Shown in pieces: positions 17,027-26,207 of a stretch of DNA of 64,000 nucleotides. Source of the DNA: Bacteroidaceae bacterium (GTDB lineage Bacteria; Bacteroidota; Bacteroidia; Bacteroidales; Bacteroidaceae); assembly GCA_017429525.1 (NCBI GenBank), contig JAFROT010000028.1, forward strand, positions 1 through 64,000, written 5' to 3'. Each line of letters starts with the position of its first letter. Position 1 is the first letter of the stretch. The notes beneath the pieces are model-generated. The model was not told the DNA's origin. It was given only the letters and a program-made list of their open reading frames with translations, and did not search any database. The translations under genes were made by a program, and so were the position numbers.

Positions 17027-17110
17027 GGAGAGGTGGCGGAATTGGTAGACGCGCTACTTTGAGGGGGTAGTGTCAATTGTGACGTGGGAGTTCGAGTCTC
17101 CTCCTCTTCA
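17027..17110 (+). tRNA. tRNA-Leu(GAG)
   Basis: 84 nt class II tRNA. Acceptor GGAGAGG, D arm TGGCGGAATTGG, anticodon loop TTGAGGG with anticodon GAG, long variable arm, T loop GTTCGAG. Confidence 0.9.
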
Positions 17111-17142
17111 CACATGCTGTTCAAGTCAAAGAGCATCTCTGA

Positions 17143-17174
17143 GAGGTCAGCACTTTCGTGTTGACCTCTTTTTT
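17143..17174 (+). terminator. Rho-independent terminator of tRNA operon
   Basis: GAGGTCAGCAC pairs with GTGTTGACCTC (11-bp stem with one G-T pair) around loop TTTC, followed by T7. Confidence 0.9.
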
Positions 17175-17217
17175 TATGCCTTTTGTGCTTCTTTGCGACG
17201 AAAAACGCTTCAACGTT

Positions 17218-17247
17218 TTGTACTCTCGTCAATTTAGCCTACCTTTG
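17218..17247 (+). promoter_or_regulatory. Promoter of rarA
   Basis: TTG at 17218-17220, 19-nt spacer, TACCTTTG at 17240-17247. The implied leader is only about 17 nt. Confidence 0.7.
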
Positions 17248-17270
17248 TCGGGTCAAACAACGCTAAAACG

Positions 17271-18542
17271 ATGAAACCATTAGCCGAACGCATGCGTCCC
17301 ACGACGCTCGAGGGATATATTGGCCAGCAGCATCTTGTTGGCCCTGACGCTGTGTTGCGTCGAATGATCGACAGCGGGCGAGTCAGTTCCTTTATCCTTT
17401 GGGGGCCTCCAGGTGTAGGCAAGACCACTCTCGCGCAGATTATCGCCCATACACTTGAGACGCCTTTCTACACGCTCTCGGCAGTCACCAGCGGCGTAAA
17501 GGATGTGCGTGATGTTATAGAACGCGCGCGTGGCAATCGTTTCTTTCAGTCGAACAGCCCAATCCTGTTTATCGACGAGATTCATCGCTTCTCCAAGTCG
17601 CAGCAGGATTCCCTGCTTGGTGCAGTCGAGCAGGGCGTTGTCACCCTCATCGGAGCCACCACAGAGAACCCGTCCTTTGAGGTTATTCGTCCGTTGCTCT
17701 CTCGTTGTGCTGTCTATGTCCTGAAGCCTTTGGGCAAGGATGACCTCCTGACGTTGCTTGATCGTGCCCTTCATGAGGATGTTGAGCTTCGTCAGAAGCA
17801 GATTACTGTCAAGGAGACTGATGCCCTCCTGCGCTATAGTGGGGGCGATGCGCGCAAACTGTTGAACATCCTTGAATTGGTCACGGACACGGGGTCTGCC
17901 GACGTGCCTGTAGAGATAACCGACGACCTTGTTGCCAAACGTCTGCAGCAGAATCCGCTTGCCTACGACAAGGGGGGCGAGATGCACTACGATATTATCT
18001 CAGCTTTCATCAAGAGCATTCGTGGCAGCGACCCGGATGCAGCTATCTATTGGCTTGCTCGCATGATTGAGGGTGGCGAAGATCCTGCTTTCATCGCGCG
18101 CCGCTTAGTCATCTCAGCATCAGAAGACATCGGACTCGCCAATCCTAATGCGCTCCTCTTGGCAAATGCAGCATTCGACACCGTTCAGAAAATCGGCTGG
18201 CCAGAAGGACGAATCCCTCTGGCTGAAGCGACCATTTACCTGGCCACTTCGCCCAAGAGCAATTCGGCTTACATGGCCATCAACGAGGCGATTGGCTTCG
18301 TCAAGCAGACGGGCAATCAACCTGTGCCTCTGCATCTGCGTAATGCACCAACAAGCTTGATGGAAGAACTCGGCTACGGCAAGGATTATAAGTATGCGCA
18401 CGACTATGAAGGTCACTTCGTAGACCAACAATTCCTTCCGGATGGCATCACGCAACGCTTCTGGCACGCCCAACCCAATCCTGCAGAGGACAAACTCCAT
18501 CAACGCATGATTCAGTTGTGGGGCGATCGATTTAAGAAGTGA
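17271..18542 (+). CDS. rarA: Replication-associated recombination protein A (AAA+ ATPase)
   Basis: 423 aa MgsA/WRNIP1-type clamp-loader-like ATPase acting at stalled replication forks. N-terminal MKPLAERMRPTTLEGYIGQ is diagnostic; Walker A GPPGVGKTTLA, Walker B LFIDEIHRF, sensor GATTENPSFE, and the C-terminal tetramerisation region with EDIGLANP. Length is that of the family. Own promoter; convergent with the Spy-like gene. Confidence 0.95.
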   Translation: MKPLAERMRPTTLEGYIGQQHLVGPDAVLRRMIDSGRVSSFILWGPPGVGKTTLAQIIAHTLETPFYTLSAVTSGVKDVRDVIERARGNRFFQSNSPILFIDEIHRFSKSQQDSLLGAVEQGVVTLIGATTENPSFEVIRPLLSRCAVYVLKPLGKDDLLTLLDRALHEDVELRQKQITVKETDALLRYSGGDARKLLNILELVTDTGSADVPVEITDDLVAKRLQQNPLAYDKGGEMHYDIISAFIKSIRGSDPDAAIYWLARMIEGGEDPAFIARRLVISASEDIGLANPNALLLANAAFDTVQKIGWPEGRIPLAEATIYLATSPKSNSAYMAINEAIGFVKQTGNQPVPLHLRNAPTSLMEELGYGKDYKYAHDYEGHFVDQQFLPDGITQRFWHAQPNPAEDKLHQRMIQLWGDRFKK

Positions 18543-18579
18543 AGTAGCCCGTTAACCTTCGCTCCTCTCTCTTTACTCT

Positions 18580-19002
18580 TTACTCTTCTTTGCCGTCGAT
18601 CTTGGAGATCTTGTCGTTAGCGTAGTCGAATGCGTAGTAGATTTTCTTGGCTGGCAATACCTTCTTGAACTCTGCCAAGTACTTCCTCATGACAATCAGC
18701 TCCTTGCCTTCGCTGTCAAGCTTAGCGTTCAGCAGTTGAGTGGCTTGAGCATCCGTCAGCGTTCCTGCTTTTTCGGCAGCTTTGAATTTCTTCTTCAGGT
18801 CGTCGTAGATATCGCCGGCTTGCTTCCTTTCTGTGAGGTAAGCCTTGAGCACGGGAGCGAACTTGGCTTCAGTTGCCTTATCCAACTTGAGGTGTTTGAG
18901 CGTGTAGGCATAACGCTTCTCCAATTTGGTTTGCGCAAAGCTTGGCGTGCTGAGCGTGAGCAGGATCATAGTCGAGAATAGGGTGATCAGGAATCTTTTC
19001 AT
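18580..19002 (-). CDS. Spy/CpxP-like small periplasmic protein
   Basis: 140 aa: signal peptide (about residues 1-23, cut after SFAQ), then an almost wholly helical, Lys-rich body (YTLKHLKLDKATEAKFAPVLKAYL) that recalls LTxxQ-type Spy/CpxP periplasmic chaperones or stress sensors. I cannot see the exact LTxxQ motif, so the family call is tentative. Its ATG overlaps the ygiQ stop (ATGA at 18999-19002), so it is translated from the same mRNA. Confidence 0.6.
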   Translation of the reverse strand: MKRFLITLFSTMILLTLSTPSFAQTKLEKRYAYTLKHLKLDKATEAKFAPVLKAYLTERKQAGDIYDDLKKKFKAAEKAGTLTDAQATQLLNAKLDSEGKELIVMRKYLAEFKKVLPAKKIYYAFDYANDKISKIDGKEE

Positions 19003-20975
19003 TTGCGTTTTGTCTTATGTTGTTGAGGTTTACTATTATTTCTGACAGGCGACATCGCCGTTGGTTTAATATCAAAGAGGCGCGCTAACAGGTCAGGGCG
19101 TCCCATGCGATGCAACTCTCCCTCAATTCGCCGTCGTTCTTCGGGCTTGTACCAAAAGAAAAACATGCGTTGCGCCTGCTTCTCGACAGGTGTGCGTGCC
19201 ACGTAGACGGGTTGTAGCGTGTCGGGGTCGTAGCCCGTTGCCCACATGGTCGTTGCCGTCGTCATGGGGGTGGGGGTGAAGTCCTGTACTTGCTCGAGGT
19301 GGAAGTCCATCTGCTTTGTTTCGATGGCAAGTTCAGCCATGTCCTCTGCGCGACAGCCTGGGTGGGAACTGATGAAGTAGGGGATGAGCTGTTGGTGAAG
19401 TCGAGCTTGCTGGTTGATTCGGTCGAAGAGGCGTTTGAAGGTATGGAACAGACGGAACGACGGCTTTCGCATCAGTTGCAAGACGCGGTCGGAGGTGTGC
19501 TCTGGAGCCACCTTCAAGCGACCGCTGACGTGCCGCGTAATGAGTTCGCGTGTATAGTCGGCCGCTGCACGGTTGAGGTCAGCGTCCTTCCAGTCGTGCA
19601 ACAGGAGGTCATAGCGCACGCCACTCCCGATGAAACTTCGTTTGATATTGGGTAGGGCATCAACGGCACGATAGATGTCGAGCAGCGGTCGATGGTCGCC
19701 GTTAAGGTTAGGGCAAATCTGGGGATGAATGCATGAAGGACGATGGCATTTGGCGCATGCTTTGAGGTTTTTGCCACGCATCGCATACATATTGGCAGAG
19801 GGGCCACCAAGATCGGAAAGGTTGCCGCGAAAGCCTGGCAATTGTGATACGGCTTCAACCTCACGAAGGATGCTCTCTCGCGAGCGGCTCATGATGTGCT
19901 TGCCCTGATGAGCTGATATAGTGCAGAATGCGCAGCCTCCAAAGCAACCTCGATGTAGGCAGATGCTGAAGCGAATCATGTCATAGGCCGGGATGCGCTT
20001 ACCATCGTAACGCGGATGTGGCAAGCGCGTATAGGGAAGGTCGAACGAGTGGTCGAGCTGTTCCGTTGTCATCGGGGCGTATGGCGGGTTGACGACAACC
20101 CATTGGTCGCCTGTTGGCTGAATCAATCGAGTAGCCTCGTCGCTATTGCTTTGTGTCTCAATATGATGAAAATTCTCTGCGTGCAGTCGTGGTTCGCTGA
20201 TACAGTCGGCATAGCTATGTAGCAGGATATCCTCGCTGCGAATGCCTAAAGGTATATCATCCTTTCTCTTATGCAGCGTTACGGATTGTCGCAAAGGGCC
20301 ATTTGTTCCCGTTCCATTCACGGCTAGTCGAAGCGTTGTTGCCGTGAGCATGGCGTTGCCCTCGTCGTCGTAGGTGAGGTCAGGGTCGTAACTCTCTATC
20401 AGTTCGAGTGAGCGGCTAACCAACTCCAACGTCGGTTGCTCACCCATGCCGTAGAGGATGACGTCAGCGCCGCTGTCCACGAGGATGCTTGGGCGCAGTC
20501 GATCCTGCCAATAGTCATAATGGGCAAGTCGTCGCAAGGATGCCTCAATACCTCCAAGTACGACTGGTACGTCTGGAAAAAGTTTTTTGACGGCTTGCGT
20601 GTAGACAATGGTAGGATATTCGGGGCGGAGGTCGTGGCGCCCATCAGGCGAATAGGCATCCTCCGAGCGCAGTCGACGGGCTGCTGTGTACTTGTTCACC
20701 ATCGAATCCATGCAACCTGGAGCGATGCCAAACCACAGGCGTGGGCGCCCCAGGCGACGGAAATCGCGGAGGTCTCCGTGCCAATCGGGTTGTGGAATGA
20801 TGGCTACCCTAAGCCCTTCGTCCTCCAACAAGCGTCCGATGACAGCTGCGCCAAAGGAAGGGTGGTCCACATAGGCATCAGCCGAGAGCAGGATCACGTC
20901 AGCCTGTTCCCAGCCTCGCAAAGCCATCTCCTTGCGCGTCGTTGGCAGAAAATCGGATAGAGTGGGGGACGTCAT
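18999..20975 (-). CDS. ygiQ: YgiQ family radical SAM protein
   Basis: About 658 aa. N-terminal Rossmann-like, B12-binding-like region (ADVILLSADAYVDHPSFGAAVIGRLLEDEG), then a radical SAM core with the cluster motif CLHRGCFGGCAFC (CX3CX2C) and the C-terminal YgiQ domain. Substrate is unknown. I start at 20975 (MTSPTLSDFLPTTRKEM), which gives a 40-bp gap from the lipid kinase; the longer in-frame start at 21047 would overlap that gene. Start at 20975 also matches the usual N-terminus. Confidence 0.9.
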   Translation of the reverse strand: MTSPTLSDFLPTTRKEMALRGWEQADVILLSADAYVDHPSFGAAVIGRLLEDEGLRVAIIPQPDWHGDLRDFRRLGRPRLWFGIAPGCMDSMVNKYTAARRLRSEDAYSPDGRHDLRPEYPTIVYTQAVKKLFPDVPVVLGGIEASLRRLAHYDYWQDRLRPSILVDSGADVILYGMGEQPTLELVSRSLELIESYDPDLTYDDEGNAMLTATTLRLAVNGTGTNGPLRQSVTLHKRKDDIPLGIRSEDILLHSYADCISEPRLHAENFHHIETQSNSDEATRLIQPTGDQWVVVNPPYAPMTTEQLDHSFDLPYTRLPHPRYDGKRIPAYDMIRFSICLHRGCFGGCAFCTISAHQGKHIMSRSRESILREVEAVSQLPGFRGNLSDLGGPSANMYAMRGKNLKACAKCHRPSCIHPQICPNLNGDHRPLLDIYRAVDALPNIKRSFIGSGVRYDLLLHDWKDADLNRAAADYTRELITRHVSGRLKVAPEHTSDRVLQLMRKPSFRLFHTFKRLFDRINQQARLHQQLIPYFISSHPGCRAEDMAELAIETKQMDFHLEQVQDFTPTPMTTATTMWATGYDPDTLQPVYVARTPVEKQAQRMFFFWYKPEERRRIEGELHRMGRPDLLARLFDIKPTAMSPVRNNSKPQQHKTKRK

Positions 20976-21015
20976 GGGAAGTGAAAGCTCCTTGGTTCCG
21001 TGTAGGCGGTAGGAT

Positions 21016-22041
21016 TCATGACTGGTCACGTTGCAGAATGCGACCAAGTAGATTCTTGTTAATGGCCAGAAGTTTCCGCTGTTGCGACTTGATGTCAGCC
21101 GTCACTTGGTCATAGAGTTCCTGAATGGCATGTACGAACGGCCCCTGCGTCTTATCGGCCTCTTCGTTGACGACGACACGTAATCCTTTGGGGACAAGTC
21201 GGATGTCTATATCCTCACCAGCTTCAGCAGGCTCGCCGTCGTAGTGAATTACGCCCGCTTGTGAGCGATGAACGTGCAGCGATTGGCATTGAATCGTGCG
21301 GACGTGTGAGTTGGAATCAAGCGTCTTGTTGAGCATCTGCATCACCACTTGTGGCGCATTCAGCATGTTGAGCGGTTCGATGATGGTCACGTCGAGCAAG
21401 CCATCGCTCATCGATGCCTGCGGAGCGATATAGAAATTGTTTCCATATTGCGAGGCGTTGCCACAGGCGATGAGAAATGCCTTATAGTGTTCGGTCTGTC
21501 CATCAATCTCAATCTCATAGGTCTCCGGTTCGTAGGAGAGGCCACCACGCAAGGTATTCTCAACATAGGTTCGAAGTCCACGCTTGCCGCTGCCCGCGAA
21601 CTTCTCGCTGATGAATGCGTCGAAGCCCATTCCGCAGGTGCAGAAGAAGGGAATATCGTTGATGAGCCCGTAGTCGAGCGGTTTGATGTTGCAACGCGAA
21701 ATGACGCGCAAGGCTCCGTCAGGATCCATCGGGATTCCCAGATGGCGAGCCAAGCCGTTGCCACTCCCTGTGGGGATGATGGCCAATGCCGTCTGCTTGT
21801 GGCAGAGCGAGCGAGCTACTTCGTTGACCGTGCCATCGCCTCCGATAGCCACGCATACATCAACATCGTTTCTCGATGCCTGTTCGGCCAATTCGGCTGC
21901 ATGGCCGCGGTGGTCAGTCCATTCGACATGCCATTCGAAGCGCTCCTCGTCGAGGAACTGAGGCAGAGATTGTATAATTGGTCCCTTATCGCGCGTCCCT
22001 GAGATGGGGTTGGCTATGAAAAGAAGTCTTGTCTTGGTCAT
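21016..22041 (-). CDS. Diacylglycerol/sphingosine kinase-like lipid kinase (YegS/LCB5 family)
   Basis: 341 aa with an intact DAGK catalytic domain: LLFIANPISGTRDKG at the N-terminus, VAIGGDGTVNEVA nucleotide-binding loop, IIPTGSGNGLARHL, and the C-terminal beta-sandwich with DGLLDVTI. The family phosphorylates lipids carrying a free hydroxyl, such as diacylglycerol or long-chain bases. It lies head to head with serine palmitoyltransferase (176-bp gap), which makes a sphingolipid-related substrate plausible but unproven. Confidence 0.88.
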   Translation of the reverse strand: MTKTRLLFIANPISGTRDKGPIIQSLPQFLDEERFEWHVEWTDHRGHAAELAEQASRNDVDVCVAIGGDGTVNEVARSLCHKQTALAIIPTGSGNGLARHLGIPMDPDGALRVISRCNIKPLDYGLINDIPFFCTCGMGFDAFISEKFAGSGKRGLRTYVENTLRGGLSYEPETYEIEIDGQTEHYKAFLIACGNASQYGNNFYIAPQASMSDGLLDVTIIEPLNMLNAPQVVMQMLNKTLDSNSHVRTIQCQSLHVHRSQAGVIHYDGEPAEAGEDIDIRLVPKGLRVVVNEEADKTQGPFVHAIQELYDQVTADIKSQQRKLLAINKNLLGRILQRDQS

Positions 22042-22165
22042 AATCTTACTTTATTTTCGGTGCAAAATTAACGAAAAAGTTTCATTCGAACGTTGTTATT
22101 TCAATAAAAGAATAATAAAATGCACATTTTGGGGCAGAAAATGCAATTAGTCCGAAATAATTGCT

Positions 22166-22173
22166 TACCTTTG
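22166..22173 (+). promoter_or_regulatory. Minus-7 element before spt
   Basis: TACCTTTG about 45 bp upstream of the spt ATG. No clear TTG lies at the normal distance, so the promoter may need an activator or have a weak -33 box. Confidence 0.55.
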
Positions 22174-22217
22174 CGCCGTTTTAAATGAAGATAAACGTAG
22201 AAACACCTTAATTATAT

Positions 22218-23408
22218 ATGGGACTTTTACAAGAAAGATTGGCAAAGTACAATCGTCCTCAGAAGTATAAAGAACTCGGAATCTACCCCTATTTCCGTGA
22301 GATTGAGGGCAAGCAAGGTACAGAGGTGATGATGGAAGGCCATCGCGTACTCATGTTTGGTTCGAATGCCTATACGGGCTTAACGGGCGATGACCGCGTC
22401 ATCCAGGCTGGCATCAAAGCGATGGAGCAGTATGGCAGCGGTTGTGCAGGCTCTCGTTTCCTCAACGGTACGCTCGACTTGCATGTACAATTAGAAAAAG
22501 AGTTGGCTGCCTTCGTTGGCAAGGATGAGACGATGTGTTTTGCCACTGGTTTTACGGTCAATAGCGGCGTCTTGGGCGTGCTTACCGATCGCCACGACTA
22601 TATCATCTGCGATGACCGCGATCACGCCAGCATCGTTGATGGCGTGCGCAACAGCTTCTCGCAGCGTCTGAAGTACAAGCATAATGATATGGCCGAACTC
22701 GAGGCGCTCCTGCAGCGTTGTCCTGAGGACGTGGTCAAGCTGATCGTCGTCGATGGCGTTTTCTCGATGGAAGGCGACCTCTGCAAATTGCCTGAGATCG
22801 TAGCCTTGAAGAAGAAATATCCAGGAACTGCCATCATGGTCGACGAGGCTCATGGCTTGGGCGTCTTTGGTCGTCAGGGCCGCGGCGTGTGTGACTATTT
22901 TGGCCTCACCGATGATGTGGATCTCATTATGGGCACGTTCTCAAAGAGCCTTGCCAGCATCGGCGGGTTTATCGCAGCTGAGAGTTCGATCATCAACTAC
23001 CTTCGCCATCACACGCGTACCTATATATTCTCTGCTTCGTGCACACCTGCCGCGACGGCAGCTGCACGTGAGGCCCTGCACATTATCCAGCAGGAGCCTG
23101 AGCGCATTCAGAAGTTGTGGGACGTGACCAACTATGCCCTTAATCGTTTCCGTGAGGCTGGCTTTGAGATTGGCGACACAGAGAGTCCGATTATTCCGCT
23201 CTATGTCCGTGATGTCGACAAGACGTTCCTCGTGACCAAGCTGGCTTTCGATGCCGGTGTCTTTATCAATCCTGTCATCCCTCCCGCCTGTGCTCCGCAG
23301 GACACGCTCGTTCGCGTCGCCCTTATGGCAACACATACAAAAGAGCAGGTTGACGAGGCTGTTGAGGCGCTGACAAAGGTATTTCGCGACCTTGAAATCA
23401 TAAAATAG
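22218..23408 (+). CDS. spt: Serine palmitoyltransferase
   Basis: 396 aa alpha-oxoamine synthase, PLP-dependent, condensing L-serine with an acyl-CoA (or acyl-ACP) to 3-ketosphinganine, the first step of sphingolipid synthesis. The N-terminus MGLLQERLAKYNRPQKYKE, GSGCAGSRFLNGTLDLH, VDEAHGLGVFG and the PLP lysine in GTFSKSLASIGGF are as in the Bacteroides enzymes and distinguish it from KBL and BioF. Single gene with its own leader. Confidence 0.92.
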   Translation: MGLLQERLAKYNRPQKYKELGIYPYFREIEGKQGTEVMMEGHRVLMFGSNAYTGLTGDDRVIQAGIKAMEQYGSGCAGSRFLNGTLDLHVQLEKELAAFVGKDETMCFATGFTVNSGVLGVLTDRHDYIICDDRDHASIVDGVRNSFSQRLKYKHNDMAELEALLQRCPEDVVKLIVVDGVFSMEGDLCKLPEIVALKKKYPGTAIMVDEAHGLGVFGRQGRGVCDYFGLTDDVDLIMGTFSKSLASIGGFIAAESSIINYLRHHTRTYIFSASCTPAATAAAREALHIIQQEPERIQKLWDVTNYALNRFREAGFEIGDTESPIIPLYVRDVDKTFLVTKLAFDAGVFINPVIPPACAPQDTLVRVALMATHTKEQVDEAVEALTKVFRDLEIIK

Positions 23409-23428
23409 AGAAATTCTTTGCAAAAAGT

Positions 23429-23459
23429 TTGGCTGTTTCGCAAAAAACAACTACCTTTG
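23429..23459 (+). promoter_or_regulatory. Promoter of tRNA-Lys operon
   Basis: TTG at 23429-23431, 20-nt spacer, TACCTTTG at 23452-23459. Confidence 0.72.
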
Positions 23460-23538
23460 CACCCGCAAAACAGAGATGGAGGCTATACAGTTCCGTTTAT
23501 GTGAGCAAAAAATGCCGTGAGGCACTACCTGCAATGTT

Positions 23539-23611
23539 GCGTCCTTAGCTCAGTTGGTAGAGCAATTGACTCTTAATCAATGGGTCCAGGGTTCGAGCCC
23601 CTGAGGGCGTA
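23539..23611 (+). tRNA. tRNA-Lys(CTT), copy 1
   Basis: 73 nt; anticodon stem ATTGA/TCAAT with loop CTCTTAA (anticodon CTT), T loop GTTCGAG, acceptor GCGTCCT/AGGGCGT. Confidence 0.95.
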
Positions 23612-23650
23612 CATTTTTAAGAAAAGACATTGCATCTTCTTTATTTTCAA

Positions 23651-23723
23651 GCGTCCTTAGCTCAGTTGGTAGAGCAATTGACTCTTAATCAATGGGTCCA
23701 GGGTTCGAGCCCCTGAGGGCGTA
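23651..23723 (+). tRNA. tRNA-Lys(CTT), copy 2
   Basis: Identical in all 73 nt to the copy 112 bp upstream; both lie behind the promoter at 23429-23459. Confidence 0.95.
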
Positions 23724-23869
23724 CAAAGCAGGCTTCATCGAGAGATGGAGCTTGTTTTGTGTTTGCATACTGTTGTGCATTTCACGACGCATTTGTGGCT
23801 AAATTTGTCGTATATATGTGTCAAGAAGCTCAAAAACAGACTTCTTGAGTATCTTTTTGCTCAAAAATC

Positions 23870-23900
23870 TTGCATAATTCAAAGAAAACGTGTAATTTTG
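23870..23900 (+). promoter_or_regulatory. Promoter of the small winged-helix gene
   Basis: TTG at 23870-23872, 20-nt spacer, TAATTTTG at 23893-23900, giving a leader of about 98 nt. Confidence 0.6.
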
Positions 23901-24004
23901 CGCCGCAATTCAGAAAAGGGACGTTAAGAGTAACGTCCATGCATTTGACTAACAAACGCAACACTAACAGTTTTATTATTAACTTTATTAAGGTAAAAAA
24001 GATT

Positions 24005-24205
24005 ATGTTTGCAAAAGCAGGTGAAACCGCAGGTGCCATTTGGACGGCACTCAACGAGAACGGCGCACTCAGCGCAAAAGATCTGAAGAAGGCTGCTAAG
24101 GCCAAGAGCGAAAAGGAACTTTACCTTGGTCTCGGTTGGTTGCTCCGCGAGGACAAGCTCAACGTCGAAGGCGATGAGAAGGATCCCGTCTTCAGCCTCA
24201 AGTAA
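24005..24205 (+). CDS. Small winged helix-turn-helix protein (DUF2582-like)
   Basis: 66 aa, MFAKAGETAGAIWTALNENG then LSAKDLKKAAKAKSEKELYLGLGWLLREDKL. This is the compact winged-helix family widespread in Bacteroidetes; the last helix and wing (VEGDEKDPVFSLK) are present. Role unknown; probably nucleic-acid binding. The start at 24005 is the Met directly before the conserved domain; upstream in-frame codons lie in the leader. Confidence 0.75.
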   Translation: MFAKAGETAGAIWTALNENGALSAKDLKKAAKAKSEKELYLGLGWLLREDKLNVEGDEKDPVFSLK

Positions 24206-24235
24206 TTCCCCGAAAATTTCATTCACAACATCTTT

Positions 24236-24273
24236 CCCCTGTTGACATCCTTTGGTCAAGCAGGGGATTTTTG
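24236..24273 (+). terminator. Rho-independent terminator
   Basis: CCCCTG and TTGAC pair with GTCAA and CAGGGG with one bulge, followed by ATTTTTG, about 30 bp past the small winged-helix gene. Confidence 0.8.
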
Positions 24274-24324
24274 TGTCATTTATATATTATTTCTGAACTT
24301 TTAGCCTAAAAATTGACGCTCGAT

Positions 24325-24355
24325 TTGCTCATGTAATTTTCTTTTTGTACCTTTG
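24325..24355 (+). promoter_or_regulatory. Promoter abutting the lepA start codon
   Basis: TTG at 24325-24327, 20-nt spacer, TACCTTTG at 24348-24355; only five bases separate it from the lepA ATG at 24361. The expected transcription start falls on or next to the ATG, implying a leaderless mRNA. Confidence 0.7.
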
Positions 24356-24360
24356 CGCCC

Positions 24361-26145
24361 ATGAAACATATTCGTAATTTCTGTATCATTGCACATATCG
24401 ACCACGGAAAGAGTACGTTGGCCGACCGTCTGCTGGAGCGTACCAATACCATCCAGGTCACGGAGGGGCAGATGCTCGATGACATGGATTTGGAGCGTGA
24501 GCGCGGTATCACTATTAAGAGTCATGCCATCCAGATGGAATATATGCGCGATGGTCAGAAATATGTTCTCAACCTCATTGACACTCCGGGACACGTAGAC
24601 TTCAGCTACGAGGTTAGCCGCAGTATTGCTGCTTGTGAGGCTGCGTTGTTGGTGGTTGACGCTACACAAGGTGTTCAGGCACAAACAATCTCTAATCTTT
24701 ATATGGCCATTGACCACGACTTGGAGATTATTCCTGTCGTGAATAAGTGTGATATGCCCAACGCGATGCCCGAGGAAGTTGAAGATGAAATCATTGACCT
24801 GCTGGGATGCAAGCGCGAAGAGATTATTCGAGCGAGCGGCAAGACTGGTGAGGGCGTCGACGAAATCCTTGATGCAGTAGTGGATCGTATCCCTTGTCCG
24901 AAAGGCAATGAAGACGCTCCGCTACAGGCGCTTATCTTTGACTCAGTGTTCAATTCCTTCCGTGGGATTATTGCTTACTTCAAGATTGTCAACGGTAGCA
25001 TCCGCAAAGGCGATAATGTCGTCTTCATCAATACAGGAAAAGAGTATAATGCAGATGAGATTGGTGTCTTGAAGATGGATATGCTGCCGCGACAGGAACT
25101 CCATTGCGGGGACGTCGGTTACATCGTCAGTGGCATTAAGACGGCTACTGAAGTTAAGGTGGGCGACACGATTACGCATGTCAGCACATTGGGACAAGTA
25201 GAGGCTATCGCCGGTTTCGAGGAAGTGAAGCCCATGGTTTTTGCGGGCGTATATCCTATCGAAACGGAGGACTACGAGAACCTGCGTGCTTCGCTCGAGA
25301 AGCTACAGCTCAATGATGCTTCGCTCACGTTCCAGCCCGAGTCGTCGGTTGCATTGGGCTTCGGTTTCCGTTGCGGTTTTCTGGGATTGCTGCACATGGA
25401 GATTGTTCAGGAACGACTTGACCGCGAATTCGCCATGGACGTGATCACCACCGTTCCCAATGTTTCCTACAAAGTCTATGACAAGCAAGGCGATGTCAAG
25501 GAGGTGCATAACCCTGCAGGCATGCCCGATCCTACGCTCATCGACCATATTGAAGAGCCTTACATCCACGCATCGGTCATCACAACAGCCAATTTCATCG
25601 GGCCCATTATGACTCTTTGTCTGGGCAAACGCGGTGAACTGATCAAACAGGATTTCATCAGTGGTAATCGTGTGGAGATTCAGTTCGCGATGCCGTTGGG
25701 TGAGATCGTTATCGATTTCTACGACAAACTCAAGAGTATTTCCAAGGGTTATGCTTCGTTCGACTATCATCAGGCTGGCTTCCGCCCGTCCAAACTTGTG
25801 AAGCTGGACATCCTGTTGAATGGTGAACCCGTCGATGCTCTTTCCACGTTGACGCACGTTGACAACTCTGTTGACTTCGGGCGTCGAATGTGCGAGAAGC
25901 TAAAAGAACTCCTGCCTCGTCAGCAATTCGATATCGCTATCCAAGCAGCCATCGGCGCCAAGATTATTGCACGCGAGACCGTCAAGCAAGTGCGTAAGGA
26001 TGTGACGGCTAAGTGCTATGGCGGCGACGTAAGCCGAAAGCGCAAGCTCTTGGAGAAGCAGAAACGAGGCAAGAAACGTATGAAGCAAATCGGCAATGTG
26101 CAAGTGCCCCAAAAAGCTTTCCTTGCCGTACTGAAACTGGATTAA
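24361..26145 (+). CDS. lepA: Elongation factor 4 (LepA GTPase)
   Basis: 594 aa ribosomal back-translocase/initiation-affecting GTPase. G1 [15 protein letters not shown]2 region [11 protein letters not shown]3 [12 protein letters not shown]4 NKCDMPNA, then the EF4-specific C-terminal domain ([30 protein letters not shown]). Full length. The start [17 protein letters not shown] coincides with the conserved family N-terminus, so the ATG at 24361 is secure even though the promoter box lies only five bases upstream. Confidence 0.97.
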   Translation: MKHIRNFCIIAHIDHGKSTLADRLLERTNTIQVTEGQMLDDMDLERERGITIKSHAIQMEYMRDGQKYVLNLIDTPGHVDFSYEVSRSIAACEAALLVVDATQGVQAQTISNLYMAIDHDLEIIPVVNKCDMPNAMPEEVEDEIIDLLGCKREEIIRASGKTGEGVDEILDAVVDRIPCPKGNEDAPLQALIFDSVFNSFRGIIAYFKIVNGSIRKGDNVVFINTGKEYNADEIGVLKMDMLPRQELHCGDVGYIVSGIKTATEVKVGDTITHVSTLGQVEAIAGFEEVKPMVFAGVYPIETEDYENLRASLEKLQLNDASLTFQPESSVALGFGFRCGFLGLLHMEIVQERLDREFAMDVITTVPNVSYKVYDKQGDVKEVHNPAGMPDPTLIDHIEEPYIHASVITTANFIGPIMTLCLGKRGELIKQDFISGNRVEIQFAMPLGEIVIDFYDKLKSISKGYASFDYHQAGFRPSKLVKLDILLNGEPVDALSTLTHVDNSVDFGRRMCEKLKELLPRQQFDIAIQAAIGAKIIARETVKQVRKDVTAKCYGGDVSRKRKLLEKQKRGKKRMKQIGNVQVPQKAFLAVLKLD

Positions 26146-26207
26146 AACAAACTCACCATTACTACTAGCCACCAATGCCAACAATTCCAAATCAAGGACT
26201 AAACACT

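Noticed and set aside
23539-23723. Identical tRNA-Lys pair as sign of a recent mobile insertion
   Set aside because: Tandem identical tRNAs behind one promoter are common; no repeats or integrase genes flank them.
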